DNA of 30,577 nt from an uncultured Brachyspira sp. (GTDB taxonomy: Bacteria; Spirochaetota; Brachyspiria; Brachyspirales; Brachyspiraceae): contig NZ_CASEGO010000019.1 of assembly GCF_949287625.1 (NCBI RefSeq), positions 1 through 30,577 on the forward strand, written 5' to 3'. Under the pieces are notes generated by a model. The model did not search any database. It saw nothing but the letters and a program-made list of their open reading frames with translations, and was not told the DNA's origin. The first letter of the stretch is position 1, and each line of letters opens with the position of its first letter. This document shows positions 1 through 9,325 of the stretch, piece by piece. Position numbers and translations under genes: made by a program.

Positions 1-662
1 CTTCCACCGTTGGGTTACCTATTGAAGAAGGAATGTGTGAAGCTCCTATTCAGCTTGATAAAAATTATCCATTAAGTTTATGTGTTGATTATAATTGGTT
101 TGCAAATGGATTTAAAAATCCTGATTTCCAATCTAGGATAGGATTAACTCATGAACTTGCACACGTTATTCATGGCAGGTATTTTCGTAATTAAGGACAA
201 ATAAGTGAAGGATTTGCAGAATTAGTGCCCCATTATTTAATGGGATATGAGGAAAGAAATTTAAAACACCAAAAATCAATTACTTCTTTTCAAGAAGAAA
301 ATATGCTTAGTATGACATTTCTCAACCAAAAAGGAATGTTTGCCGTCGATGAAATGGATGGGCGAGAAACACAGCAGTTAAAATCTTATATGTCAGTTTA
401 TTTATGGATGTTGGCATATACAAAACGAGTAGAAAACATATATGGGCTTAACAAGTTTGATGCTACAAATTTTATGCTGAACGAATTTTCAAAAATTGAT
501 AATTATAACTGGGAGGATAAAACTAAAGCGGTAGCTGATATAATTAGAATGCCTAAAGATGATGTTATGAATGGATTGATTTTACAAAAAGAAGGAAAGC
601 AACATATTCAAACCATTATCATTAATCAAAAATTAAAACAACATAATTGTTTATCCATTTAA
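1..662 (+). pseudogene. HEXXH metallopeptidase-like gene, 5'-truncated by the window and interrupted by TAA
   Basis: One frame (codons starting at base 3) runs from the window edge to TAA at 660-662, broken only by TAA at 192-194. Upstream of that stop the frame encodes T-H-E-L-A-H (HEXXH, codons 150-164). Downstream it continues with S-E-G-F-A-E (204-221), which fits the third, glutamate zinc ligand of gluzincin-type peptidases, so both halves belong to one protein. The part after the stop could restart at GTG 225, but that product would lack the HEXXH histidines and be inactive. The C-terminal 145 residues are mixed alpha/beta-looking, with no membrane segment. I do not recognise the exact family; the layout resembles MA-clan peptidases more than ImmA/IrrE. 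Arginine codon CGA/CGT use and local GC look slightly higher than in the flanking genes, which together with the adjacent recombinase remnant suggests acquired DNA. The start codon lies outside the window. Confidence 0.65.
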
Positions 663-677
663 TTCGTAAACCGTGAG

Positions 678-1511
678 TTAAGCATCACCAATCGCAACAC
701 CCTCGATTTTCGGGGGTGTTTTTTTGTTTAAAGAACTTATGTAATCGAACGGTTTTCTAAGGTTATACGAGATTCTACGGTCTTGTAATTTCAAGTTCGA
801 AAGTAAAAGGTGTAAAATCTCTCTTTTGGTTTCTACTTTCGAACTCTGAAAAATTTGATATGCGTTATTGCCTAAGGAAAGTATTGTAGATATTGCAATT
901 GAAAATTTTTCATCCGCTTTTGTTAACAGTTCTGATTTCCCTTCAAGTTCATATTGTTCTTTTTTTAGGTCTTCATTCATATCTCGGTATTCTTCCGGTG
1001 TAATATGTCCTTCAAGAAGCAAAGAGCGTAGACGTTTAATTTTATCCTGACAGTCATCATATTGTTTACGTACAGCCTTTACTTCACGATTATGGGCTTC
1101 ATTTTGTTTATTAATGATTCTTTCCATATCAGTTTTAAGATATCCCATAATTTCTTGGGGTAAGGACAAGTTTTTTAATTCATCTTCAATTTGTTGCAAA
1201 ATTATATTCTCGTTGACCTGTGGATTTTTGCAATTTCCTTTGAAATGAGAACATTTTAAGTAAACATATTCTCGTCCACTGGGTTTTATTTTACGGTCAC
1301 TGCTAATCATACAACCACATTCTCCACAAGTTATTAATCCGCGAAAAATAAACGGTTTGTCGGTTGTTTTAAAATGTTTTGGTGTTTCAGGTTTGCGTCC
1401 GTGCATAATATCTTGACACGCGTTAAACAATGCAGGAGCTATTAAGGTTTCATAATTATGTTTATACCATTGGTCTTTATAGAACATTTCACCAATATAA
1501 AATTTATTATT
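678..1511 (-). pseudogene. C-terminal remnant of a large serine recombinase
   Basis: About 270-278 residues match the C-terminal half of phage/ICE-type large serine recombinases. From the 5' side there is the end of the Recombinase domain (F-Y-I-G-E-M-F-Y-K, then the W-Y-K-H-N-Y-E-T-L-I segment), then a zinc ribbon (C54, C57, C79, C86 counted from the ATG at 1487), then a long charged coiled coil (about residues 105-190) and a C-terminal cap. The N-terminal resolvase domain with the catalytic serine is absent. Homology clearly extends upstream of that ATG (N-K-F-Y-I-G-E is encoded at 1488-1508) but stops at about 1511, the stop codon of the upstream chemoreceptor gene, so the ATG is not a real start. 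Members of this family are usually 450-550 residues. Without the catalytic domain it cannot recombine DNA; it marks the edge of a former element, with a deletion junction at about 1505-1514. Confidence 0.85.
696..725 (+). terminator. Intrinsic terminator of the peptidase-like gene
   Basis: A 10-bp stem (696-705 with 711-720, one G-T wobble, loop 706-710) is followed by a T run from 719 to 725. It lies 33 bases after the stop of the plus-strand gene and overlaps the last codons of the convergent recombinase remnant. Confidence 0.8.
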
Positions 1512-3463
1512 TAATTTCTTAATTTGAAATATTCTATAACCTCAATAAGTTCATTAGCCTCACTAAGTAAAGACTGTGAAGCTGCAGTTGCTTCTTCCAC
1601 TAAAGCAGCATTTTTTTGAACAGAAGAATCCATATTACTTATAGCAGAATCAACCTGTTCTATACCTTTTTGCTGTTCCTGAGATGCTATATTTATTTTA
1701 TCCATCATAGCTGAAGCATTATCCATCTTTTGCGAAATATCAGCAAACATTTCTTTTGATTCTTTAACACTTTTAGCAGCTAAATCAGCTTTATCATTAC
1801 TGTCTGCTATTAAAGCTGTAATATTTTTTACAGATTCCTGAGTATTTTGTGCCAAGTTTCTTACCTCGCTTGCGACAACTGCAAATCCTTTACCTTGATC
1901 TCCCGCTCTTGCTGCCTCTACTGAAGCATTAAGAGCAAGTATATTGGTTTGAAATGCTATATTTTCTATAAGTTTGGTAATGTCCATTATTTTAGTGCTT
2001 GCCTCATGTACATCATTCATTTTATTAACACTTTCTTCTATTATAAGTCCTGCATTATTCAAGGCATCTTTAGCATCAGTTACCATGCTTGTGCTTTCTG
2101 CAACACTTTCTGCTGATTCTTTTATTGCACTAGCCATTTCATTCATAGAAGCAGCAGTCTCTTCCAAACTTGAGGCCTGCGATTCTGTTCTTTGTGATAA
2201 ATCATTATTACCTGCCAAAACCTGATTTGCCGCAGTTGAAACTTGTTCTGCAGAGTTTTTTACAGTTGTAACTACTTTATTTAAATTATTTAAAATATTT
2301 TCACAGTTTTTAGCTATATCTCCCCATTCATCATTCATATTTAAAAATGTATTATCTATATGAAATGATATATCCCCGCTTGAAATTCTAGACATATCTT
2401 TGGATAATCCTACTATTATACTTGTAACCTTATACCTTAAAATGATAGGTACTATAATAGATGCTATTATGATAATTATTAAGGATATAATTATCATGAC
2501 ATTTCTCATCATATCGCTGTCTTTAAATATATCACTGTTAGCAGCCATTATTTCAAGTATCCAATACTGTCCTTCTGCAATTTCTAAAGGAATAAAATAA
2601 TATGTGGCATAACCTTTATAATATGTTGTATAATCCTCAAAGGATATAGTTTGTCCTTTTGATAATGTTTCAAATACATTACGATCTTTATATTTAGGGT
2701 ATATATCGTACATATTTATTCCTAAGTTTTCTGTACTTCCCATATCATACATCAAATTTCCGTAGTGATCGAATAGTAAACTTTCAGAGTGTTCAAAAGG
2801 CTGTATATTTTTCATAGTTTCGTTTAATGTTTCTATTTTTATATCAGCGGTTATGACACCTATAGGCTTATTTTGATACATTATTGGTATAGCCCAAGTA
2901 TACATTGATACTATATCATTATTACCGATATTAAATTCATATATGCCCGATAAATATTCTTTTCTTTTTGTTATAGGTTCATTATAGTAGTCAGCATCTA
3001 TTTCATCTTTACTCATAGATCTTTCTGTTACAGTATTAGCTGAAGATCTTGATATATAGTATGTTTGCTGTCCTTCAGTTAAAGGATAATCATTAATATA
3101 ATTAGCATCATTTCCTATAGCATTAGGCTCTAAAGCTATCATAATTCCTATTACAGTATTTGGCAGTATATTAAAGAAATTTTTTGTTACACTTTCATAT
3201 GCTTTTCTATCTGCAACACCAGAATTGTACATATTTTCTAATGTATATTTAAGTCCTGTTATTTGATATAAATCTTCTTTTACAACAGCACTTAATTTAT
3301 TTCCTTCTCCTTTAGCAACCTCTTCCAAAATTTTATAAGATAATTTTTCACTGATATTTTTAACATAAATAATATTGATTATATTTGATACTGCTATCAT
3401 TATTAATAGCGGAATCAATATAACCAAACTAATCTTGACTTGTAAACTTACTTTCTTAAACAT
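1511..3463 (-). CDS. Methyl-accepting chemotaxis protein (dCache sensor), paralogue 1
   Basis: A 650-residue membrane chemoreceptor. Layout: TM1 at about residues 10-32; periplasmic double-Cache sensor about 40-320; TM2 about 326-346 (Ile-rich); a HAMP-like segment about 347-400; then a cytoplasmic helical hairpin to the end. The signalling tip has I-A-F-Q-T-N-I-L-A-L-N-A-S-V-E-A-A-R-A-G-D-Q-G, the CheA/CheW contact region. The N-terminal methylation helix carries S-S-L-E-E-T-A-A-S-M-N-E-M. This helix and the tip align with E. coli Tar without obvious gaps, which suggests a 36-heptad class hairpin. No C-terminal CheR-tether pentapeptide is visible; it ends E-Y-F-K-L-R-N. The gene follows paralogue 2 by 21 bases, with an AGAGG ribosome-binding site, so the two are probably co-transcribed. 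The ligand is unknown; dCache sensors of this type often bind amino acids. The 3' end abuts the recombinase remnant. Confidence 0.95.
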   Translation of the reverse strand: MFKKVSLQVKISLVILIPLLIMIAVSNIINIIYVKNISEKLSYKILEEVAKGEGNKLSAVVKEDLYQITGLKYTLENMYNSGVADRKAYESVTKNFFNILPNTVIGIMIALEPNAIGNDANYINDYPLTEGQQTYYISRSSANTVTERSMSKDEIDADYYNEPITKRKEYLSGIYEFNIGNNDIVSMYTWAIPIMYQNKPIGVITADIKIETLNETMKNIQPFEHSESLLFDHYGNLMYDMGSTENLGINMYDIYPKYKDRNVFETLSKGQTISFEDYTTYYKGYATYYFIPLEIAEGQYWILEIMAANSDIFKDSDMMRNVMIIISLIIIIIASIIVPIILRYKVTSIIVGLSKDMSRISSGDISFHIDNTFLNMNDEWGDIAKNCENILNNLNKVVTTVKNSAEQVSTAANQVLAGNNDLSQRTESQASSLEETAASMNEMASAIKESAESVAESTSMVTDAKDALNNAGLIIEESVNKMNDVHEASTKIMDITKLIENIAFQTNILALNASVEAARAGDQGKGFAVVASEVRNLAQNTQESVKNITALIADSNDKADLAAKSVKESKEMFADISQKMDNASAMMDKINIASQEQQKGIEQVDSAISNMDSSVQKNAALVEEATAASQSLLSEANELIEVIEYFKLRN

Positions 3464-3484
3464 ACTATAAACCTCTTATCCTTA

Positions 3485-5434
3485 TTAATTTTTTAATTTA
3501 AAATATTCTATAGTTTTTATTAATTCATTAGCTTCACTAAGCAATGATTCAGATGCAGATGTTGCTTCAGATACTAAAGCGGCATTCTTTTGCACAGCAC
3601 TGTCCATATTGCTGATTGCAATATTAACCTGATCTATTCCTCTTTCCTGTTCCTGTGCTGCTGTGTTTATTTTATCCATTACCATAGAAACATTATCCAT
3701 TTTTCCCAATATTTCGCTGAATATTTCCTGAGATTCCTGAACACTGTTTGCGGCTAATTTTATTTTATCATTGCTGTCTGTTATTAGGGAAGTAATACTT
3801 TTCACAGATTCCTGAGTATTTTGTGCTAAGTTTCTTATTTCGCTCGCTACTACTGCAAATCCCCTTCCTTGTTCTCCAGCTCTTGCTGCCTCAACTGAAG
3901 CATTAAGTGCCAGTATATTAGTTTGAAATGCAATATTTTCTATGAGTTTTGTAATGTCCATTATTTTACTGCTTGCCTCATAAACATCATTCATTTTATT
4001 TACACTATCTTCTATTATATCACCTGCCTTATTTATATATTCTTTTGCATCAGTTACTATACTTGTACTTTGAGCAACACTTTCTGCTGACTCTTTTATA
4101 GCACTAGCCATTTCATTCATAGAGGCAGCGGTCTCTTCCAAACTTGAGGCTTGCGATTCTGTTCTGTCAGATAAGTCAGTGTTTCCTGTTAGTACTTCAT
4201 TTGCGGCAGTAGAAACCTGTTCAGCGGAATGTTTTACTGTTGAAACTACTTTATTTAAATTATTTAAAATGTTTTCACAGCTTTTAGCTATTTCGCCCCA
4301 TTCATCATTCATATTTAAAAACTTATGCCCTATATGGAAAGATATATCGCCGTTTGATATTTTGTGCATATCTTTAGATAAACCTACTATCATACTTGTT
4401 ACTTTTCTTTTAATTATAATAGGAACTATTACAGCACTTATAATTACTATCAGAGCTGATATAATCATCATAATATTTCTTATTATATTGCTTTCTCTTA
4501 ATATAACATCATTAGGAGCAGTTAGTTTAAATCCCCAATATCTTCCCTTAGATATTTCTAAAGGAGTGAAAGAGTATGTGTAATATTCTTTTAAAGTTCC
4601 GCTGAAATTTTCAAATATTAGATTTTGTCCGTTTTTTATCTTATTATAAACATCATTTTCTTTATAATATGGATATACAGTATCAAGTGTTTTATACATA
4701 TATTTAGGATCATCACTGTCATATACTATATTTCCTGCATTATCAAATAATGTAACTGTTGTACCTTCAAATGTTTTTATTTTGGAAAGTAAATCATTAA
4801 GAGAATTAGCTAGTACGTCTAAACCTATGATACCTATAACTTTATTGCTGCTATCTTTAATAGGTACTGCCCAAGTATATAAAACATTTCCAGAAGCAGA
4901 AGTATATATATCTGTAATATATACTTCTGCCGTATTTAAGGCATTTACATAATATTCTTTCTGAAATATAGAAGAATCTGAATATGATTCAAATATGCCT
5001 GTTCCATTTTCTCTTGAAACAGAATAGTTAAATCTTCCATTTGCTTTTGAGTATTTAATAGAATTAGTATAGTTAGAATCATTATCTAATACATTCGGTT
5101 CAAATGCTATATGTATAGAAGTAATTCTTTGTGAAAGTTTTGTGAAGAAATTGTATACTGTTGTTTCATAAAAAGTTCTGTTTGTCATTCCGTCGCTGTA
5201 AAAACCTTCTATAACTTTTCCAAGTCCCATAGTATAATAGAGATCATCTTCCATGAATGATTGTAATGCCGCTGTTTCTCCTTTAGAACTTTCCTCCAAA
5301 ATTTTGTATGACAGTTTTTTACTTGCTTCTTTTACATAAATAACATTAATAGTGTTTGAAATGATAAGCATAATTAGCAAAGGTATTAATATTGATAAGC
5401 TAATTTTTATTTGGAGACTAAATTTTTTAATCAT
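3485..5434 (-). CDS. Methyl-accepting chemotaxis protein (dCache sensor), paralogue 2
   Basis: A 649-residue chemoreceptor with the same plan as its neighbour: TM1 about residues 10-32, periplasmic double-Cache domain to about 320, Ile-rich TM2, HAMP-like linker, and a methylation/signalling hairpin with the invariant tip I-A-F-Q-T-N-I-L-A-L-N-A-S-V-E-A-A-R-A-G-E-Q-G. The cytoplasmic half is nearly identical to paralogues 1 and 3, whereas the sensor domains differ strongly and keep only framework residues such as the Y-T-W-A-V/I-P-I strand. This is the usual pattern for receptors sharing one CheA/CheW array while sensing different ligands. It is first in a two-gene unit with paralogue 1. A good promoter lies 30-58 bases upstream of the start, and an AGGA ribosome-binding site precedes the ATG. 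Confidence 0.95.
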   Translation of the reverse strand: MIKKFSLQIKISLSILIPLLIMLIISNTINVIYVKEASKKLSYKILEESSKGETAALQSFMEDDLYYTMGLGKVIEGFYSDGMTNRTFYETTVYNFFTKLSQRITSIHIAFEPNVLDNDSNYTNSIKYSKANGRFNYSVSRENGTGIFESYSDSSIFQKEYYVNALNTAEVYITDIYTSASGNVLYTWAVPIKDSSNKVIGIIGLDVLANSLNDLLSKIKTFEGTTVTLFDNAGNIVYDSDDPKYMYKTLDTVYPYYKENDVYNKIKNGQNLIFENFSGTLKEYYTYSFTPLEISKGRYWGFKLTAPNDVILRESNIIRNIMMIISALIVIISAVIVPIIIKRKVTSMIVGLSKDMHKISNGDISFHIGHKFLNMNDEWGEIAKSCENILNNLNKVVSTVKHSAEQVSTAANEVLTGNTDLSDRTESQASSLEETAASMNEMASAIKESAESVAQSTSIVTDAKEYINKAGDIIEDSVNKMNDVYEASSKIMDITKLIENIAFQTNILALNASVEAARAGEQGRGFAVVASEIRNLAQNTQESVKSITSLITDSNDKIKLAANSVQESQEIFSEILGKMDNVSMVMDKINTAAQEQERGIDQVNIAISNMDSAVQKNAALVSEATSASESLLSEANELIKTIEYFKLKN

Positions 5435-5463
5435 AATAAAAATCCTAATATATAATTGAAAAC

Positions 5464-5492
5464 ATTATATATAATTTATTTACATATTTCAA
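5464..5492 (-). promoter_or_regulatory. Sigma70-type promoter for chemoreceptor paralogue 2 (and 1)
   Basis: On the minus strand TTGAAA (5487-5492), a 17-base spacer and TATAAT (5464-5469) lie 30 bases upstream of the start codon at 5434. Five of six and six of six consensus matches. Confidence 0.7.
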
Positions 5493-5552
5493 TAATAATG
5501 GTAATTTTATTTAAAATAAAACTGTTAATATTGGAATTAAAAAAAATATATA

Positions 5553-7514
5553 TTATGATTTTAATTTAAAATATTCTATAGCTTTAATTAAATCATTAGC
5601 TTCGCTTAATAAAGATTCAGATGCAGATGTAGCTTCAGATACCAAAGCAGCATTTTTCTGCACAGCACTGTCCATATTATTAATAGCTATATTAACCTGA
5701 TCTATTCCTTTTTCCTGTTCCTGAGCTGCTGTGTTAATTTTATCCATTACAGCAGAAGCATTATCCATTTTTTCTAATATCTCATTAAATATGTTTTTAG
5801 ATTCCTCAACACTGCTTGCCGCTAATTTTATTTTATCATTGCTGTCTGTTATAAGAGAGGTAATATTTTTTACAGATTCCTGAGTATTTTGTGCTAAGTT
5901 TCTTACTTCGCTTGCTACAACTGCAAAACCTCTTCCCTGATCTCCAGCTCTTGCAGCTTCAACTGAGGCATTAAGTGCAAGTATATTAGTTTGAAATGCT
6001 ATTCCTTCTATGAGTTTTGTAATATCCATTATTTTGGCACTTGATTCATAAACATCATGCATTTTAGTAACACTGTCTTCTATTATGAGTCCTGCTTTAT
6101 TTAAAGATTCTTTAGCATCAGATACCATAGCCGTACTTTGAGCTACTCCTTCAGCGGATTCTTTTATAGCACTAGCCATTTCATTCATAGAAGCAGCAGT
6201 CTCTTCCAAACTTGAAGCCTGCGATTCTGTTCTTTCAGATAGATCATTGTTTCCTATTAAAACTTCATTTGCGGCAGTAGAAACTTGTTCTGCTGAATGT
6301 TTGACAGTATTAATTACATTATTAAAATTATTCATAGCCTTATCCCAGCCTCTAGCTATATCGCCCCATTCATCATGTCTTTTTTCAAAGCCTTTAGGTA
6401 TTTCTATAGTCAAATCTCCTCCTGACATTCCTACAATATCTTCAGCTAAAACCATTATAATATTAGATACTTTTTTTCTAATTATTATAGGTGTAATTAT
6501 TACAGAAATAATTAATATAAGAATTAATATTAATATTAATATCATAATATTTCTTATATTATTTGTTTCTGCTTGTATTACTCTGCTTGGAGTAAGTATT
6601 TCTATACCCCAATAGTATCCGTCAAGCATTGGTATTGGAGATATTACATATGTTCCTACTTCATCAAATACTGATGTGTAATGTTCAAAGTCTAAAGATT
6701 GTCATGAATGTACATTTTCTATTATCTGAAAATCTTGATACCAGTTATATACTTCATAAGCATTTTTTCCTATTCCATCTGCTTTTCCAGCATTATATAC
6801 CAAATTACCTGTTGTATCAAAAAGAATTACTTGGCTCTCACTATAAGGCTTTATTTTTTCTATAGACTTTGACAAACTTTCAGCTGTTACATCTGCTATA
6901 ACCACACCTATGTTCTTACCATTATTGTCAAATATAGGAATAGACCATGTATACATTTCTACTTGAGAACCTCCCAGATTATACATATATACTGGGGTTA
7001 TATATGGTTTTGATGTATTTTTAGATGTTGTAAAATAATCAGCATTTACTTCTGACATACTAAGTTTCTGAATAGATATGTTTCCATTATTTTTTGTCAG
7101 ATATACAGCGAATTGACCGCCTACATTATTGTATAATTCGCTATTAGCATAATCAGTATCGCTGTCTATTAAATCTTTATTAAATAAACAGCCCATAGCA
7201 ATGATATTGGCATCATCTTCTTTTGTATAATTGCTTATAGTTGTTATATATGTGTTTCTGTCTTTTATTCCTATATCATACAGAGCTTCTATCGCTGAAG
7301 CCATTTCGCTTAGATGATTATATTCTATTTTTAATATGTTTTGCCCTCTGTAAGATTCTGCTTCAACGGACTTTTTAAGATAGTCTAAAGATTTTCTTCT
7401 ATTGGCATTATTTACAAGTACTATATTAATAATGCTTGATACTATAATCATAGCAAAAAATATGCTAAGTATTAATAAACTAATTTTGAATTGCAGTCCG
7501 ACTTTTTTAAACAT
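5553..7514 (-). pseudogene. Methyl-accepting chemotaxis protein, paralogue 3, interrupted by one TGA
   Basis: Read through a single in-frame TGA (6702-6704, codon 271) this is a complete 653-codon chemoreceptor of the same length and plan as its two downstream sisters. It has TM1, a periplasmic double-Cache domain, TM2 with a run of L-I repeats, a HAMP-like linker, and a signalling hairpin with the tip I-A-F-Q-T-N-I-L-A-L-N-A-S. Both halves are in the same frame and there is no other lesion. At the TGA position the sisters have Gly (K-G-Q and N-G-Q; here S-stop-Q), so GGA to TGA is the simplest explanation. The first product would be a 270-residue membrane-anchored sensor without a signalling domain. 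The second part has an internal ATG at 6629 and could at most give a TM2-plus-signalling fragment, but I see no good ribosome-binding site there. The start at 7514 has CGGAG in front. A CGGTT tandem repeat lies 115 bases upstream. Confidence 0.85.
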
Positions 7515-7628
7515 AGATGACTCCGAAGTTTATATGTAACTTATTTAGAATATTAGTTAATATAAAAAAGAATATTTATAATATGTAAGTTTTGTAACGT
7601 ATGAATTGTTTTTTGTAAAAAATTGTAA

Positions 7629-7663
7629 CGGTTCGGTTCGGTTCGGTTCGGTTCGGTTCGGTT
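7629..7663. repeat. Pentanucleotide tandem repeat (CGGTT)x7
   Basis: Seven perfect head-to-tail copies of CGGTT, 35 bases, in a spacer that is otherwise almost entirely A and T. It lies 79 bases downstream of the MATE gene and 115 bases upstream of chemoreceptor paralogue 3, both on the minus strand, so it sits in the upstream region of the chemoreceptor gene. A weak candidate promoter lies between the repeat and that gene (minus strand, -10-like TATTAT/TATAAA near 7570-7580). Confidence 0.95.
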
Positions 7664-7741
7664 AGTACTCATAAATTATACATCTTACACTAATTTAATA
7701 CTAGCACAAAAACATAAAATGTCAATACAAATTATACATTA

Positions 7742-9151
7742 TTAATTAAGTGATGATTTATTTTCTGCCGATTTTAACATGTTTTTAAAATTCCAAGTAA
7801 ATAATGTTACAGTTGTACATACTGCTATAAAATCTGCTATAGGTTCTGCAAGTAATACAGCCATAACTTTATCCTCAAAAAATATAGGAAGTATAAATAT
7901 AAGCGGTATTAATAGTATAACCTTTCTTAATATAGCAAGAAATGCTGATATTTTGGCATTACCTAAAGCGACAAATGTCTGCTGACATGCAGTTTGAGCT
8001 CCGAATATTAAAGAGCTTGCCATATATATTCTTAAAGCCCATATGCTGTAATTTATTAACTCTTCATTGCTTGTAAATATCCTTACAAATAAATATGGGA
8101 AAAATATTGATATTGTCCACATTAAAGTAGAAAATGATAAACAGCTTATAAGAAGTATTTTAAAAGTACTTTTTACTCTTTGCAGATTTCCAGCCCCGTA
8201 ATTATAGCTTATAATAGGCTGAGCTCCCTGAGTAAGTCCCATTATAGGAAGAAAAGAAAACTGCATAATACTGCTTAATATTGTCATAGCTCCTACTGCT
8301 AAATCTCCTCCGTATTTTAAAAGAGAAGTATTAAAAGATACAGATAAAATACTTTCGGTAAACTGCATTATAAACGGAGAAAATCCCAAAGCTAAGCATG
8401 GAAGTATTATATTAGGCTGTATTTTGAAGTTTTTTATTTTTAATTTTAGAATTGTTCTTTTTGAAGTCATAAATGAGAGAATCCATATACAGGATATTGC
8501 CTGTGATATGATTGTAGCAAGTGCAGCACCTCTTACGTCCATATTAAATACAAATATAAATATAGGATCTAATATAATATTAACTATAGCTCCTATTAAA
8601 ACTGTGAGCATGCTAGTCTTAGCTTTACCTTGTGCTGTTATAAAAGTATTCAGCCCCAATGCTAACTGCACAAATATTGTTCCAATAGAGTATATTCTTA
8701 AATATCTTAATGCGTATATGATAGTGTTTTCGCTTGCCCCAAAAAGCATAAGTATAGGCTTTGCAAATATTATTAGTATTATAGTTAGAGTGATAGAGAT
8801 TATAATTAAAGTCATAGTACAGTTTCCAAGTATCTCTTCTGCTTTATCATAATGTTTTTTTCCCATCATAATAGATGCACGAGGAGATCCTCCCATACTT
8901 ATAAGATATGCAAATGCTGATACTGCTATAATGACTGGCATTGTCACTCCTACACCCGTTAAAGCAGCGGCACCTATATCTTTAATATGACCTATATACA
9001 TTCTGTCTACTACATTGTATAATACATTTATTATTTGTGCTGCTATTGCAGGAATTGCCAATTGAAATAATAATTTGCCTACAGGCTTATTTGCCAGATC
9101 ATTAGTTTTTTTATCGGTATTTGAATTGTTTAATACTGCTTCATTTTCCAT
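7742..9151 (-). CDS. MATE family multidrug / cation antiporter
   Basis: A 469-residue inner-membrane protein with about 12 hydrophobic helices in two homologous halves, typical of MATE exporters, which extrude organic cations or toxins in exchange for Na+ or H+. The first helix region has the family pattern P-V-G-K-L-L-F-Q-L-A-I-P-A-I, followed by N-V-V-D-R-M-Y-I-G; G-A-Q-P-I-I-S-Y-N-Y-G-A lies in the second half. The length is normal. The hydrophilic N-terminal 25 residues precede TM1. It is transcribed alone, divergently from the 5'-nucleotidase gene, from a TTGACT-16-TATCAT promoter. The ribosome-binding site (GGAAA before the ATG) is weak. The substrate cannot be read from the sequence; many anaerobes have several such genes annotated only as MATE. 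Confidence 0.93.
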   Translation of the reverse strand: MENEAVLNNSNTDKKTNDLANKPVGKLLFQLAIPAIAAQIINVLYNVVDRMYIGHIKDIGAAALTGVGVTMPVIIAVSAFAYLISMGGSPRASIMMGKKHYDKAEEILGNCTMTLIIISITLTIILIIFAKPILMLFGASENTIIYALRYLRIYSIGTIFVQLALGLNTFITAQGKAKTSMLTVLIGAIVNIILDPIFIFVFNMDVRGAALATIISQAISCIWILSFMTSKRTILKLKIKNFKIQPNIILPCLALGFSPFIMQFTESILSVSFNTSLLKYGGDLAVGAMTILSSIMQFSFLPIMGLTQGAQPIISYNYGAGNLQRVKSTFKILLISCLSFSTLMWTISIFFPYLFVRIFTSNEELINYSIWALRIYMASSLIFGAQTACQQTFVALGNAKISAFLAILRKVILLIPLIFILPIFFEDKVMAVLLAEPIADFIAVCTTVTLFTWNFKNMLKSAENKSSLN

Positions 9152-9190
9152 AGTTATTTCCGCATAATAATTTTTTAATAAACTTATAAT

Positions 9191-9218
9191 ATGATAAACC
9201 TATTTATATTTTAGTCAA
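9191..9218 (-). promoter_or_regulatory. Promoter of the MATE gene
   Basis: Minus strand TTGACT (9213-9218), 16-base spacer, TATCAT (9191-9196), 40 bases upstream of the start codon. It is back-to-back with the nucleotidase promoter, whose -10 has the same TATCAT hexamer. Confidence 0.6.
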
Positions 9219-9268
9219 ATTATTAACATATGAATTATTTATTTTACATATTTACATACATACTATTA

Positions 9269-9297
9269 TTGACTTAAAAAATTAATAATTATATCAT
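9269..9297 (+). promoter_or_regulatory. Promoter of the 5'-nucleotidase gene
   Basis: TTGACT (9269-9274), 17-base spacer, TATCAT (9292-9297); each hexamer matches consensus at five of six. An AGGA ribosome-binding site (9315-9318) lies 7 bases before the ATG at 9326. Confidence 0.7.
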
Positions 9298-9325
9298 TAA
9301 ACCTATAAACTTTTAGGATATACAA

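Noticed and set aside
5553..6629. Independent signalling-only chemoreceptor starting at 6629
   Set aside because: The frame continues upstream without interruption to the TGA with clear sensor-domain homology, and no ribosome-binding site precedes the internal ATG.
7629..7663. CRISPR array
   Set aside because: A five-base unit without spacers is a simple tandem repeat, not CRISPR.
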